The translations under genes and the position numbers were made by a program. Shown piece after piece: positions 50,495-58,828 of a DNA stretch of 64,000 nucleotides (the first letter of the stretch is position 1; every line of letters begins with the position of its first letter). A model generated the notes under the pieces. It was not told the DNA's origin and did not search any database. It was given only the letters and a program-made list of their open reading frames with translations. The stretch is from Haloplanus aerogenes (GTDB lineage Archaea > Halobacteriota > Halobacteria > Halobacteriales > Haloferacaceae), in NCBI RefSeq assembly GCF_003856835.1, contig NZ_CP034145.1, positions 1,364,001-1,428,000 on the forward strand, in the 5' to 3' direction.

Positions 50495-51868
50495 TCAGTA
50501 GACGTACTCGTCCTCTCGAACGCTCGCGTAGCCCTTCTTCCGGAGCTTCCGCTTCTGCCACCGGTAACTGACGAGGAGTTTGATCGCGTCCCACCCGGCG
50601 GCGAACGTCCGCGTGAGCAGTTCGTCCCCCGACTCGTCGGCGAGCATCTTCCGCGCGGTGCGGAAGATCCGATCCCAGTCCGCAGGCTGGTAGTCCCGCG
50701 CCATGTCGGCCATCGTCACGTTCCGCAGAATCTCGTCGCCGATGGCCTCCTTCCACGCGTCGTTGTACCCCGAGAGGTCGCCACTGCCGGCGAGGTCACC
50801 TGCGATCCGTCCGGTACGGACGGCCACGTGGTCGCCGCCCTCGTGGAACGCCGAGGTGGTGCCCATCGCGCCGCCGACGACGGCAATGTCCGCCCCGACC
50901 GGCGAGTCGACGGGACGGGTCGAGGAGATGGGGTAGGTTTCGGTCCCTTTCGACTTGCCCCGGTCCTCGACGAGGGGGAAGTCGCCGGGCACGTCGTACT
51001 CGTCGCCGTACTCGTGTTCGAGGAGGCGCCGGAGGTACTCGCTCCCGCTCGGGATCGACTCGTCCTCTGGGCGGAGGAGGGCGTACGCGTCGCGGTCGGC
51101 CACGGCGTCGATGTCGAGGCCGATGGGCATCGTCAGGCCGATGCGAGCCACGTCGTCGTCGTTCGGGAAGATCCACGGGTAGGCGGTGTGGCCGGGGATG
51201 TACCCCCACCAGAACGTGATCGAGCCCCGGAGTTCTTCCGCCACCGCGGGCGGGAGTCGCCGATGTTCCTGATACGCGATGTGGTTGGCCGTCGTCGTCC
51301 CGAGACGGTCGGTGACGGGGAAGGGGAGGAAGCGGTCGAGGACGCGGTTGGTGACGGTGCGCTGTGGGCCGTCTGCGAGAATCAGATAGTCCGCGCCGAC
51401 GGCGTCGCCGCTGGCGAGGCGGAGTGTGTGACGCGGGTCGCCGTCGAGGTCCGTCTCCACGTCCTTGACGCTCACGCCGACGCGGTAGTCGGCGCCGGCG
51501 TTTTCGGCGCGCTCGCGGAGCCAGTCGTCGAAGCGCGCCCGGTGGAAGGTGTAGCCGAAGGTGTCGTACGACGATTCGATGCCGGTACTGCGGAGGACGC
51601 AGCGTTCGCTCGGCCCGACGAACGTCGCGCGGTCGAGTTCCGACAACACGATGCCGTCGGGGAATTCGTCGGGGTGGATACCCATGATGTCGACCCAGTA
51701 GTCGAGGATGCCGGCCGCGTCGGTCGAGTCGGGGCCGAGGCCCTCGCGGTCCGCCCGGGGGACGCCCTTCTCGAAGACGAGCGCGGACGCACCGGCGTCG
51801 GCGGCCGCGTGGGCCGCCGACGCGCCGGCTGGCCCGCCGCCGACGACGGCCACGTCCACGTGTTCCAT
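50495..51868 (-). CDS. Geranylgeranyl reductase family protein (digeranylgeranylglycerophospholipid reductase-like)
   Basis: 457 residues. The FAD site is VDVAVVGGGPAGASAAHAAADAGASALVFEK, a good GxGxxG. The second FAD contact is ADIAVVGGAMGTTSAFHEGGDHVAVRTGRIAG, a variant of the usual GDAAG motif. ITFWWGYIPGHTAYPWIFPNDDDVARIGLTM is a typical GGR-family segment. In archaea such enzymes hydrogenate geranylgeranyl chains of membrane lipids. The GGAMG replacement of GDAAG is atypical. It ends four bases from the membrane paralogue 2 stop, on the opposite strand. Confidence 0.8.
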   Translation of the reverse strand: MEHVDVAVVGGGPAGASAAHAAADAGASALVFEKGVPRADREGLGPDSTDAAGILDYWVDIMGIHPDEFPDGIVLSELDRATFVGPSERCVLRSTGIESSYDTFGYTFHRARFDDWLRERAENAGADYRVGVSVKDVETDLDGDPRHTLRLASGDAVGADYLILADGPQRTVTNRVLDRFLPFPVTDRLGTTTANHIAYQEHRRLPPAVAEELRGSITFWWGYIPGHTAYPWIFPNDDDVARIGLTMPIGLDIDAVADRDAYALLRPEDESIPSGSEYLRRLLEHEYGDEYDVPGDFPLVEDRGKSKGTETYPISSTRPVDSPVGADIAVVGGAMGTTSAFHEGGDHVAVRTGRIAGDLAGSGDLSGYNDAWKEAIGDEILRNVTMADMARDYQPADWDRIFRTARKMLADESGDELLTRTFAAGWDAIKLLVSYRWQKRKLRKKGYASVREDEYVY

Positions 51869-51968
51869 ATCCTATCTCCGAACGGGTGGGGCTATTAATG
51901 GCCCGGAACGAGTCGGAGGGTTCGCCGTCCTCGTAGCCTCTTTAACGCAGGCGGCTGCAACCCCACCC

Positions 51969-52925
51969 ATGACCGAGCCGGATATCCTCGTCTTGCGACA
52001 GAAAGTCCACGGAATGTCCCCGTCGTCGTACGGGGCGAAACTCCGCGACCGCCTCCCCGATCACGAGGTGGCCGTCGCCACCACCCCCGACGAGGAGCGT
52101 GACCTGATCCAGCGCGCCCGCGTCGCGACGGGCATCCACTTCGACACGTCGTGGCTGGACCACGCCGAGAATCTCGACCTGTTCGCCTGCGCCTACGCGG
52201 GGACGGGCCATCTCGACATCGACGCCCTCGCGGACGCTGGCGTCGCCGTCACCAACGCCGCCGGCGTCCACGGCCCCAACATCTCCGAGTACGTGATCGG
52301 TGCCCTCGTCGCCCACGAGCGCCAGTTCCGGCGGGCGCGGGAACAACAGGAGCGCAACCACTGGCAGGCGTACCCCGTCCGCGAACTCTACGACAGCACC
52401 GCCGCCGTCGTCGGCCTCGGTGCCATCGGGGAGGCGCTCGTCGAGCGACTGGACGCCTTCGGCGTCGACACCATCGGCGTCCGGTACACGCCCGAGAAGG
52501 GCGGCCCGACCGACGAGGTGGTCGGCTTCGATTCGATCCACAGCGCCCTCGCCCGCGCGGACTACGTGATCCTCGCGTGCCCGCTGACGGACACCACGCG
52601 TGGCCTGATCGACGCCGATGCCCTCGCGTCGATGCGCACCGACGCCCTCCTCGTCAACGTCGCCCGCGGCCCCATCGTCGACACCGACGACCTCGTGACC
52701 GCGCTTCGCGACGACGACATCCGCGCCGCGACGCTGGACGTGACCGATCCCGAACCCCTCCCCGCGGATCACCCGCTCTGGTCGTTCGAGAACGTCCAGA
52801 TCACGCCCCACAACGCCGGCAACACGCCGAAATACTACGACCGCCTCGCGGACATCCTCGCGACGAACCTCCGGCGGATCGAGGAGACCGGCGAGACGGC
52901 GGGGCTGGAGAATCAGGTGGTGTAA
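51969..52925 (+). CDS. D-2-hydroxyacid dehydrogenase
   Basis: 318 residues. NAD-binding motif AVVGLGAIGEALVERLDAFG (GxGxxG). Catalytic residues: Arg in LLVNVARGPIVDTDDLVTAL, Glu in ATLDVTDPEPLPADHP and His in VQITPHNAGNTPKYYDRL. The N-terminal domain ends in GVAVTNAAGVHGPNISEYVIGALVAHERQF. It reduces 2-ketoacids to D-2-hydroxyacids, or the reverse. Haloarchaeal enzymes of this type include the well-studied one from Haloferax. Substrate not determined. Confidence 0.92.
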   Translation: MTEPDILVLRQKVHGMSPSSYGAKLRDRLPDHEVAVATTPDEERDLIQRARVATGIHFDTSWLDHAENLDLFACAYAGTGHLDIDALADAGVAVTNAAGVHGPNISEYVIGALVAHERQFRRAREQQERNHWQAYPVRELYDSTAAVVGLGAIGEALVERLDAFGVDTIGVRYTPEKGGPTDEVVGFDSIHSALARADYVILACPLTDTTRGLIDADALASMRTDALLVNVARGPIVDTDDLVTALRDDDIRAATLDVTDPEPLPADHPLWSFENVQITPHNAGNTPKYYDRLADILATNLRRIEETGETAGLENQVV

Positions 52926-52929
52926 CTCG

Positions 52930-53652
52930 TTACCGATCCGGTGGCGCGACCTCGTTCCGCAACGTCCCGACGCCCTCGTACCAGATTTCCACGGTGTCGC
53001 CGGGTTCGATCAGGCCGGGGTTCGCGGGACTGCCGAACGCGATCACGTCGCCGGGGCGGAAGGTGAACCGCTCGGAGAGGAAGGAGACGATGTGGTAGGG
53101 GTCGAACAGCATCAGTTCGGTGTTGGCCTCCTGTCGACGCTCGCCGCTCACGTCGGTGTACATGTCGATGCCGTGGGGATCGAGGTCCGTCTCGATCCAC
53201 GGGCCGAGCGGGCCGGAGCCGTCGAAGGCCTTGCGCGCCGTCCGCCCGGGCTGATCGAGGGCGTCCACGTCGTTCATGATGGTGTAGCCACGGATCACGT
53301 CGGGCACCTCGTCTTCCTCCAGGTCGTGACACCGCTCGTCGATCACGGCACAGAGTTCGCCCGCGTACGTCACCTCGTCGGAGAAGGTTGGGTAGGGAAT
53401 CGGCTCCTCGTGGGCGACGATGGAGGCCGGGGGTTTGATGAAGAAGGCCGGCTGGTCCGGCACGTCGTACTCCATCTGGTCGAGCGTCTCGGCGAAGTTC
53501 CGGCCGACACAGTAGAGCGCCGACGGCTCACACGGGGGTGCGAGGTGGCCGTCCTCACCGACGACGAACTGTCCGGCGTCCGTTTCGACGACGCCGTCAC
53601 GGTACTCGCCGGCGTGAATCTCACCGTCGACCGCGATGCGTGCGCGTTTCAT
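52930..53652 (-). CDS. Fumarylacetoacetase-family hydrolase
   Basis: 240 residues from the ATG at MKRARIAVDGEIHAGEYRDG. Metal ligands of the FAH fold: SALYCVGRNFAETLDQ, PAFFIKPPASIVAHEEPI, SDEVTYAGELCAVIDERC (Glu), YTIMNDVDALDQPGRTARKAFDGSGPLGPWI and PGDVIAFGSPANPGLIEPGDTVEIWYEGVG. It cleaves or decarboxylates acylpyruvate-like or dienoate compounds, often in aromatic degradation. A functional link with the ring-cleaving dioxygenase is possible but they are 7 kb apart. The upstream extension to 53856 is rejected because it is basic and not conserved. Confidence 0.9.
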   Translation of the reverse strand: MKRARIAVDGEIHAGEYRDGVVETDAGQFVVGEDGHLAPPCEPSALYCVGRNFAETLDQMEYDVPDQPAFFIKPPASIVAHEEPIPYPTFSDEVTYAGELCAVIDERCHDLEEDEVPDVIRGYTIMNDVDALDQPGRTARKAFDGSGPLGPWIETDLDPHGIDMYTDVSGERRQEANTELMLFDPYHIVSFLSERFTFRPGDVIAFGSPANPGLIEPGDTVEIWYEGVGTLRNEVAPPDR

Positions 53653-53804
53653 ACCCCTCCGTCCCGTCCGACCGACTAACCGCTTGTGGATTCGCCGTCC
53701 GTTCGCGAAACGCTCTTGTATGTTGAGTGATAACATATGACGTACCCCTACCCGTGGCCCCCGATCCACGCCTGTTTTTACCCGCCGGCCGGAACTGACG
53801 CGTA

Positions 53805-55517
53805 ATGGACTCCGAACTGCGCGAACGTGTCGAGCGAGCGGCGCGGCGACACGCACTCCTCAACGCGGTGAAGTACGACAGCGACGCGGACGTGGGCGCC
53901 GTTATGGGCCCGCTGATGGGCGAGAACCCCGACTTTCGCCCCCATGCCGACGAGATTCCCGGCGTCATCGGCGGCATCGTCGCGGAGGTGAACGACCTCT
54001 CGGCCGACGAGCGACGGGCACAACTCGAAGAACTCGCGCCCGAGGAACTCGAAGAACTGGAGGCCGAGGACGAGGCGGACGAACACCCCCTTCCCGACCT
54101 GCCGAACGTCGACGACGGCGTCGTCATGCGCGCCGCACCGAACCCGAACGGCCCGTGGCACCTCGGCCACGCGCGGATGCCGGCGGTGATCGGGACGTAC
54201 AAGGAGCGGTACGACGGCCGCTTCATCTGCCGGTTCGACGACACCGATCCCGACACCAAGCGCCCGGACCTCGACGCCTACGACGCCATCCTCAACGCCA
54301 TCGAGTATCTCGGCTTCGACCCCGACGAGGTGCTTCGGGCGAGCGACCGCCTCGAAACCTACTACGACCACGCCCGCGAGTTGATCGACCGCGGCGGCGC
54401 CTACACCTGTTCCTGTCCGCAGGCCGAGTTCTCCGACCTGAAGAACGCGGGCGAACCCTGCCCGCACCGCGACAAGGACGCCGAGACGACCCGGGAGGAG
54501 TTCGAGGCCATGATCGACGGCGATTACTCCGCCGGCGAGATGGTGCTCCGCGTCCGCACCGACATCACGCACAAGAACCCCGCGCTGCGGGACTGGGTGG
54601 CCTTCCGGATGATCGACCGCCCCCATCCGCGGCCCGAGGCGGCGGACTACCGATGCTGGCCCATGCTCGACTTCCAGTCTGGCGTCGACGACCACCTCAC
54701 GGGCGTCACTCACATCATCCGCGGCATCGACCTGCAGGACTCCGCGAAGCGTCAGCGCTTCGTCTACGACTACTTCGACTGGGAGTACCCCGAAGTCGTC
54801 CACTGGGGTCACGTCCAGGTCGACGAGTACGACGTGAAACTCTCCACGTCGACGATCAAGGAACTGATCGACGACGGCGTTCTCGACGGCTGGGACGACC
54901 CGCGGGCACCCACCATCGCCAGCCTGAAGCGCCGGGGTATCCGCGGCGAGGCCATCGTCGACGCCATGATCGAACTTGGCACCTCCACGAGCAACGTCGA
55001 ACTGTCGATGAGCGCCGTCTACGCCAACAACCGCGATCTGGTCGACGACGGAGCGGACCGGTACTTCTTCGTTCGCGACGGTGTGGAGAAGGACCTCGAT
55101 GGCGGCCCCGACGCCGGCCACCCGCCGGTCCACCCCGAACACGAGGATCGGGGTCGGCGCGACGTGCCCGCTGGCGGCGCCGTCCTCGTCGAACCCGCGG
55201 ACGTACCGGACGAGGACGCGCGGGTGTGGCTGAAAGGGTTCGGCTGCGTTCGACACACCGCTGACGGCTCCTTCGAGTACGTCGGCGACGACATCACCGC
55301 CGTCCGCGAGGAGGGCGTGCCGGTGATCCACTGGGCGCCCGCAGACGACAACGTTTCCGTCCGCCTGCGGACGATGGACGACGACGTGACGGGCGTCGCG
55401 GAGCCCGGATTCGCGGACACGGCCGTCGACGACGTGGTGCAGTTCGAACGGGTCGGGTTCGCGCGGGTCGATGCACACGGCGACGACGAGTCGGTGGCGT
55501 ACTTCGCACACGAGTAA
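53805..55517 (+). CDS. gltX: Glutamyl-tRNA synthetase (archaeal, non-discriminating type)
   Basis: 570 residues. HIGH-type motif is AAPNPNGPWHLGHARMPAVI; the KMSKS-like motif is VKLSTSTIKELIDDG; other class I signatures are FICRFDDTDPDTKRP and YTCSCPQAEFSDLK. The residues 1-100 form an N-terminal helical domain typical of archaeal GluRS. It charges tRNA-Glu and usually also tRNA-Gln in archaea, the latter corrected by GatDE. It is 40 bases from the next gene, likely not co-transcribed (that gene has its own TATA element). Confidence 0.96.
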   Translation: MDSELRERVERAARRHALLNAVKYDSDADVGAVMGPLMGENPDFRPHADEIPGVIGGIVAEVNDLSADERRAQLEELAPEELEELEAEDEADEHPLPDLPNVDDGVVMRAAPNPNGPWHLGHARMPAVIGTYKERYDGRFICRFDDTDPDTKRPDLDAYDAILNAIEYLGFDPDEVLRASDRLETYYDHARELIDRGGAYTCSCPQAEFSDLKNAGEPCPHRDKDAETTREEFEAMIDGDYSAGEMVLRVRTDITHKNPALRDWVAFRMIDRPHPRPEAADYRCWPMLDFQSGVDDHLTGVTHIIRGIDLQDSAKRQRFVYDYFDWEYPEVVHWGHVQVDEYDVKLSTSTIKELIDDGVLDGWDDPRAPTIASLKRRGIRGEAIVDAMIELGTSTSNVELSMSAVYANNRDLVDDGADRYFFVRDGVEKDLDGGPDAGHPPVHPEHEDRGRRDVPAGGAVLVEPADVPDEDARVWLKGFGCVRHTADGSFEYVGDDITAVREEGVPVIHWAPADDNVSVRLRTMDDDVTGVAEPGFADTAVDDVVQFERVGFARVDAHGDDESVAYFAHE

Positions 55518-55527
55518 CCGGCCGAAC

Positions 55528-55536
55528 GTTTATTCT
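55528..55536 (+). promoter_or_regulatory. TATA-like box of the aminotransferase gene
   Basis: GTTTATTCT is centred about 26 bases ahead of the ATG at 55558, supporting independent leaderless transcription. Confidence 0.5.
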
Positions 55537-55557
55537 CCGTCTCGCTAACGGGTGGAT

Positions 55558-56877
55558 ATGGCCGATCCAGCCCACGACCTCGTCTCCGAGTCGATTCCCC
55601 ACTGGTACGGCGGCGACAGCGACGACGTCCTCTCGCTCGTCGACGGCGACGGCGTCGTCGTCACCGACGACGAGGGTAACGAGTACCTCGACTTCAACGC
55701 TCAGCTCTACTGTGTCAACGCCGGCCACGGCGACGAGCGGATCGTCGAGGCCATCCGCGAGCAGGCTTCCCGGATCGCCTACGTCTCCGCCTCGAAGCAC
55801 AACGACACGCGGACGGAACTCGCCAGCCGTCTCGCCGAGATCACGCCGGGCGAGTTGAACGACGTGTTCTTCTCTGTCTCGGGGAGCGAGGCCAACGAGG
55901 CGGCCGTCCAGTTCGCCCGCGAGTACACCGGCGCCCGGAAGGTGCTGACGCGGTATCGCTCCTATCACGGCGCCACCTACGGCGCGGGGTCGTTGACTGG
56001 CGATCCCGAGACGCGTAACGCGGTGGAGCGCTACGCCGCCATGACGGGTGCCGCGAAGTTCCTCCCACCGGTCGCCCATCGCTCCCCCTTCGACGCCGAC
56101 TCCCCCGAGGACCTCGCGAGACAGGCCGCCGATCATCTGGCGTACGTGATCCAGCAGGAGGGACCGGACTCCATCGCGGCCGTCCTGATGGAGCCAGTCG
56201 GCGGGACGAGCGGCGCGTATCCGGCGCCAGCGGATTACTGGCAACGGGTGCGCGACATCTGCGACGAGTACGACATCCTCCTGATCGCGGACGAGGTCAT
56301 CACCGGCTTCGGCCGGTGTGGCGAGTGGTTCGGCATCCAGACCGAGGACGTGGTGCCCGACCTGCTCACGTTCGCGAAGGGGATCACGAGCGCGTACGTC
56401 CCGCTCGCGGGCGTGGCCGTCCACCCCGACATCGCCGCCCACCTCCGCGAGTCGGGTATCGACGTTGGCCAGACGTTCGCCGGGCACCCGCTCGCCTGCG
56501 CCGCTGGGGTAGCCGCCCTCGACGCCTACGAAGACGGCCTGATCGAGAACGCCCGGGCACGGAGCGACCATCTCGAAGCCCGCCTGCGCGAACTCGAGGC
56601 TCACGACGCCGTCGGCGACGTGCGCGGTCGGGGCCTGCTCTGGGCGGTGGAGTTCACCGATCCCGAGACGGGAGAGCCGTTCCTCCACCCGTGGGTCGAC
56701 GACGGTGACAACCCCGTGCGTGACGTGATCGGCGAGACTCAGGAGCGGGGCGTCCTCGTCGGCGGCGGCCGGCCGAAGACCCAGATCATTCTCTCCCCGC
56801 CCCTGCCCGTCACGGACGCGGAGATCGACCGGGCGGTCGACGCCATCGATTCGGCGATTGCGTCGGTGTTCGAGTAA
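55558..56877 (+). CDS. Class III PLP-dependent aminotransferase
   Basis: 439 residues from the ATG at MADPAHDLVSESIPHWYGGD. PLP-binding features: FFSVSGSEANEAAVQFAREY, RYRSYHGATYGAGSLTGDP, ILLIADEVITGFGRCGEWFGIQ and the Schiff-base Lys in LLTFAKGITSAYVPLAGVAV. The C-terminal VGDVRGRGLLWAVEF is typical of omega-aminotransferases. It moves amino groups between an omega- or beta-amino compound and a ketoacid. The amine donor is not deducible from context; its neighbours are gltX and the cox cluster. Confidence 0.92.
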   Translation: MADPAHDLVSESIPHWYGGDSDDVLSLVDGDGVVVTDDEGNEYLDFNAQLYCVNAGHGDERIVEAIREQASRIAYVSASKHNDTRTELASRLAEITPGELNDVFFSVSGSEANEAAVQFAREYTGARKVLTRYRSYHGATYGAGSLTGDPETRNAVERYAAMTGAAKFLPPVAHRSPFDADSPEDLARQAADHLAYVIQQEGPDSIAAVLMEPVGGTSGAYPAPADYWQRVRDICDEYDILLIADEVITGFGRCGEWFGIQTEDVVPDLLTFAKGITSAYVPLAGVAVHPDIAAHLRESGIDVGQTFAGHPLACAAGVAALDAYEDGLIENARARSDHLEARLRELEAHDAVGDVRGRGLLWAVEFTDPETGEPFLHPWVDDGDNPVRDVIGETQERGVLVGGGRPKTQIILSPPLPVTDAEIDRAVDAIDSAIASVFE

Positions 56878-57173
56878 CTTCTACCCGTGTGTGACGCGTA
56901 CCTGCGATGCGTCTTCGCCGACCGGAGTTTCGGCCCGATTAACGCAGAGCGCGACCGGTCGCTCCGTATTACCGCCCCCTCGACGACGAGCAGTTCGACG
57001 CCGTCGACACCGCCGACTGACCTCGTCCTCGTCGTGACTCGCGGTGGCGACTCCGCGACGGGGGCCACATCTGCGGCGAACGTTTTTCATGCTAGCCCAC
57101 GACAGGAACACGGAGTTGTGTGATAATGAGTACCGAACGAGGGGCGCACGCGAAAATAGAGGTGCGATGACCG
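56878..57173. other. Intergenic region ahead of the cox cluster
   Basis: 296 bases. Frames open on both strands have composition unlike real proteins. A 14-codon ATG frame at 57126-57170 (MSTERGAHAKIEVR) ends three bases before the coxG ATG and could be a leader peptide; the SD-like GAGGTG is inside it. No repeat or RNA gene was seen. Confidence 0.4.
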
Positions 57174-57773
57174 ATGGAGTTCGACGGAACGTTCACCATT
57201 GAGGACGTATCGGCCGAGGAGGTCTGGCTCTCCCTCTCCGATCCGCACATGATAAAACGGTCGCTGCCCGGCTGTCAGTTCCTGACCCGAGTCGAAGATC
57301 CGGACGAGGTGGACTTCGAGGCGTTGCGCGAGGCGGACACAGACGAAGACCCGCCACTCTTGCCCGACGCGGACCCCGACGTAGTGAAAGCGCGGGGCTT
57401 CGAAACGGGCCAGCACTACGCGGCGCTGATGGAGATTAGCGTCGGCTCGGTCAACCCGAGCTTCCGGACGACCGTTACCATCGACGAGTGGGACTTTCCC
57501 GCGGGCGGTGCCTCGGGCCAGGGCGAAGCGAGCGGCAGTTCCTTCGAGATGAACTCCCGAATGTCCATTACGGAACACGACGACGGGGTCGACATCGAGT
57601 GGGGCGCAGAGGCGGATATCTTCGGTCGAATCGCCAAGATGGGCCAGCGGGTCATCAATCCTGTCGCGAACCGCGTCGTCAACCGCTTTTTCGGCAACAT
57701 GGAGGAACAGCTCACGGCGGTTGCGGACGAGGACTCCGACGGGCTCCGTGACCGTATTCGAGGGATGTTCTGA
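57174..57773 (+). CDS. coxG: CoxG-like SRPBCC protein
   Basis: 199 residues of the carbon monoxide dehydrogenase subunit G family: MEFDGTFTIEDVSAEEVWLS, LSDPHMIKRSLPGCQFLTRV, then SVNPSFRTTVTIDEWDFPAG and DGVDIEWGAEADIFGRIAKMGQRVINPVANRVVNRFFGNMEE. In bacterial CODH, CoxG helps bring the enzyme to the membrane by binding menaquinone or lipid. Compared with bacterial CoxG it has an extra acidic insert (EDPDEVDFEALREADTDED). It opens a plus-strand gene run with coxD, coxE and coxF. Confidence 0.88.
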   Translation: MEFDGTFTIEDVSAEEVWLSLSDPHMIKRSLPGCQFLTRVEDPDEVDFEALREADTDEDPPLLPDADPDVVKARGFETGQHYAALMEISVGSVNPSFRTTVTIDEWDFPAGGASGQGEASGSSFEMNSRMSITEHDDGVDIEWGAEADIFGRIAKMGQRVINPVANRVVNRFFGNMEEQLTAVADEDSDGLRDRIRGMF

Positions 57774-57896
57774 ACGATCCGATTCCCCGACTGAGCGGTC
57801 GCAGGCGGAGATAGCCCGACTCGATAACTTCGTTCGGCGGCGGAGAGTGGTAGTTCGTACCATGAATTTATCCCGACTGCACACCTGCACTCTCCT

Positions 57897-58823
57897 GTGA
57901 GCGAGAACCCCTTCGCCGACACGACGGAGTCGGATCTCTTGGCGGCGTTCGACGCGACGGACTACGTCGCGGGGGACGACATCGTGACCACGGTACTCCT
58001 GGCGCTTCGACTCGGCCGACCGCTCCTGATCGAGGGCGAGCCCGGTGCAGGCAAGACCGAACTGGCGAAGGCACTGGCCGAAGGGTTCGACACCGACCTC
58101 GTTCGTCTCCAGTGTTACGAAGGGCTGACCGCCGAGAACGCACTCTACGAGTGGAACTACACGAAGCAGTTGCTCGCCGTTCAGGCCGACGAGCACGGTG
58201 TTTCGGGCGACGACTCCGTGTTCACCGAGGAGTACCTCCTCGAGCGGCCGCTGGTACGGGCGCTGTCGGACGACCACGACCGACCGCCGGTGTTGCTCAT
58301 CGACGAAATCGACCGAGCCGACGAGGAGTTCGAGGCGCTCTTGCTCGAGGTGCTGTCGGACTTTCAGGTGTCGATTCCCGAACTCGGAACCGTCAGTACC
58401 GATCGACCCCCGGTCGTGGTCATCACGTCCAACCGAACCCGCGGACTGAGTGACGCCCTGAAACGCCGGTGTCTGTACCTGCACGTCGAGCCGCCGTCGT
58501 TCGAGAAGGAACGGAACATCGTCGAGCGGAAAGTCCCCGAACTGGATGGGGCTGTCGCCGCGGAACTCTGTGGGGTGACCCAACGGCTCCGCGAGGAACC
58601 CTTCAGGAAGCATCCGGGCGTCGCGGAGACGCTCGACTGGGCGCGCGCAGTGGCCGAACTCCGGGCCGTCGACGACGACGACTCGCTGACGCCACGGGAA
58701 ATAGAACACACTCTCGGCTGCCTGCTCAAGGAAGTCGAGGACATCGAACGGGTCGACGGGACACTGCTCGAAGCCCTCGTCGAATCCGCTCGTTCGGCCC
58801 GTATCGAGGCGGGGACGGGGTGA
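57897..58823 (+). CDS. coxD: MoxR-type AAA+ ATPase (CoxD-like)
   Basis: 308 residues from a GTG at VSENPFADTTESDLLAAFDA. Walker A is EGEPGAGKTELAKALAEG; Walker B is PPVLLIDEIDRADEEFEALLLEVLSDFQVSIPEL; sensor 1 is in VVVITSNRTRGLSDALKRRCLYLHVEPP, with the arginine finger RRC. CoxD-type ATPases act with the VWA protein CoxE to insert or mature the active site Cu/S or sulfido group of molybdenum hydroxylases. It lies 123 bases after coxG and six bases ahead of coxE. Confidence 0.92.
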   Translation: MSENPFADTTESDLLAAFDATDYVAGDDIVTTVLLALRLGRPLLIEGEPGAGKTELAKALAEGFDTDLVRLQCYEGLTAENALYEWNYTKQLLAVQADEHGVSGDDSVFTEEYLLERPLVRALSDDHDRPPVLLIDEIDRADEEFEALLLEVLSDFQVSIPELGTVSTDRPPVVVITSNRTRGLSDALKRRCLYLHVEPPSFEKERNIVERKVPELDGAVAAELCGVTQRLREEPFRKHPGVAETLDWARAVAELRAVDDDDSLTPREIEHTLGCLLKEVEDIERVDGTLLEALVESARSARIEAGTG

Positions 58824-58828
58824 GACGA

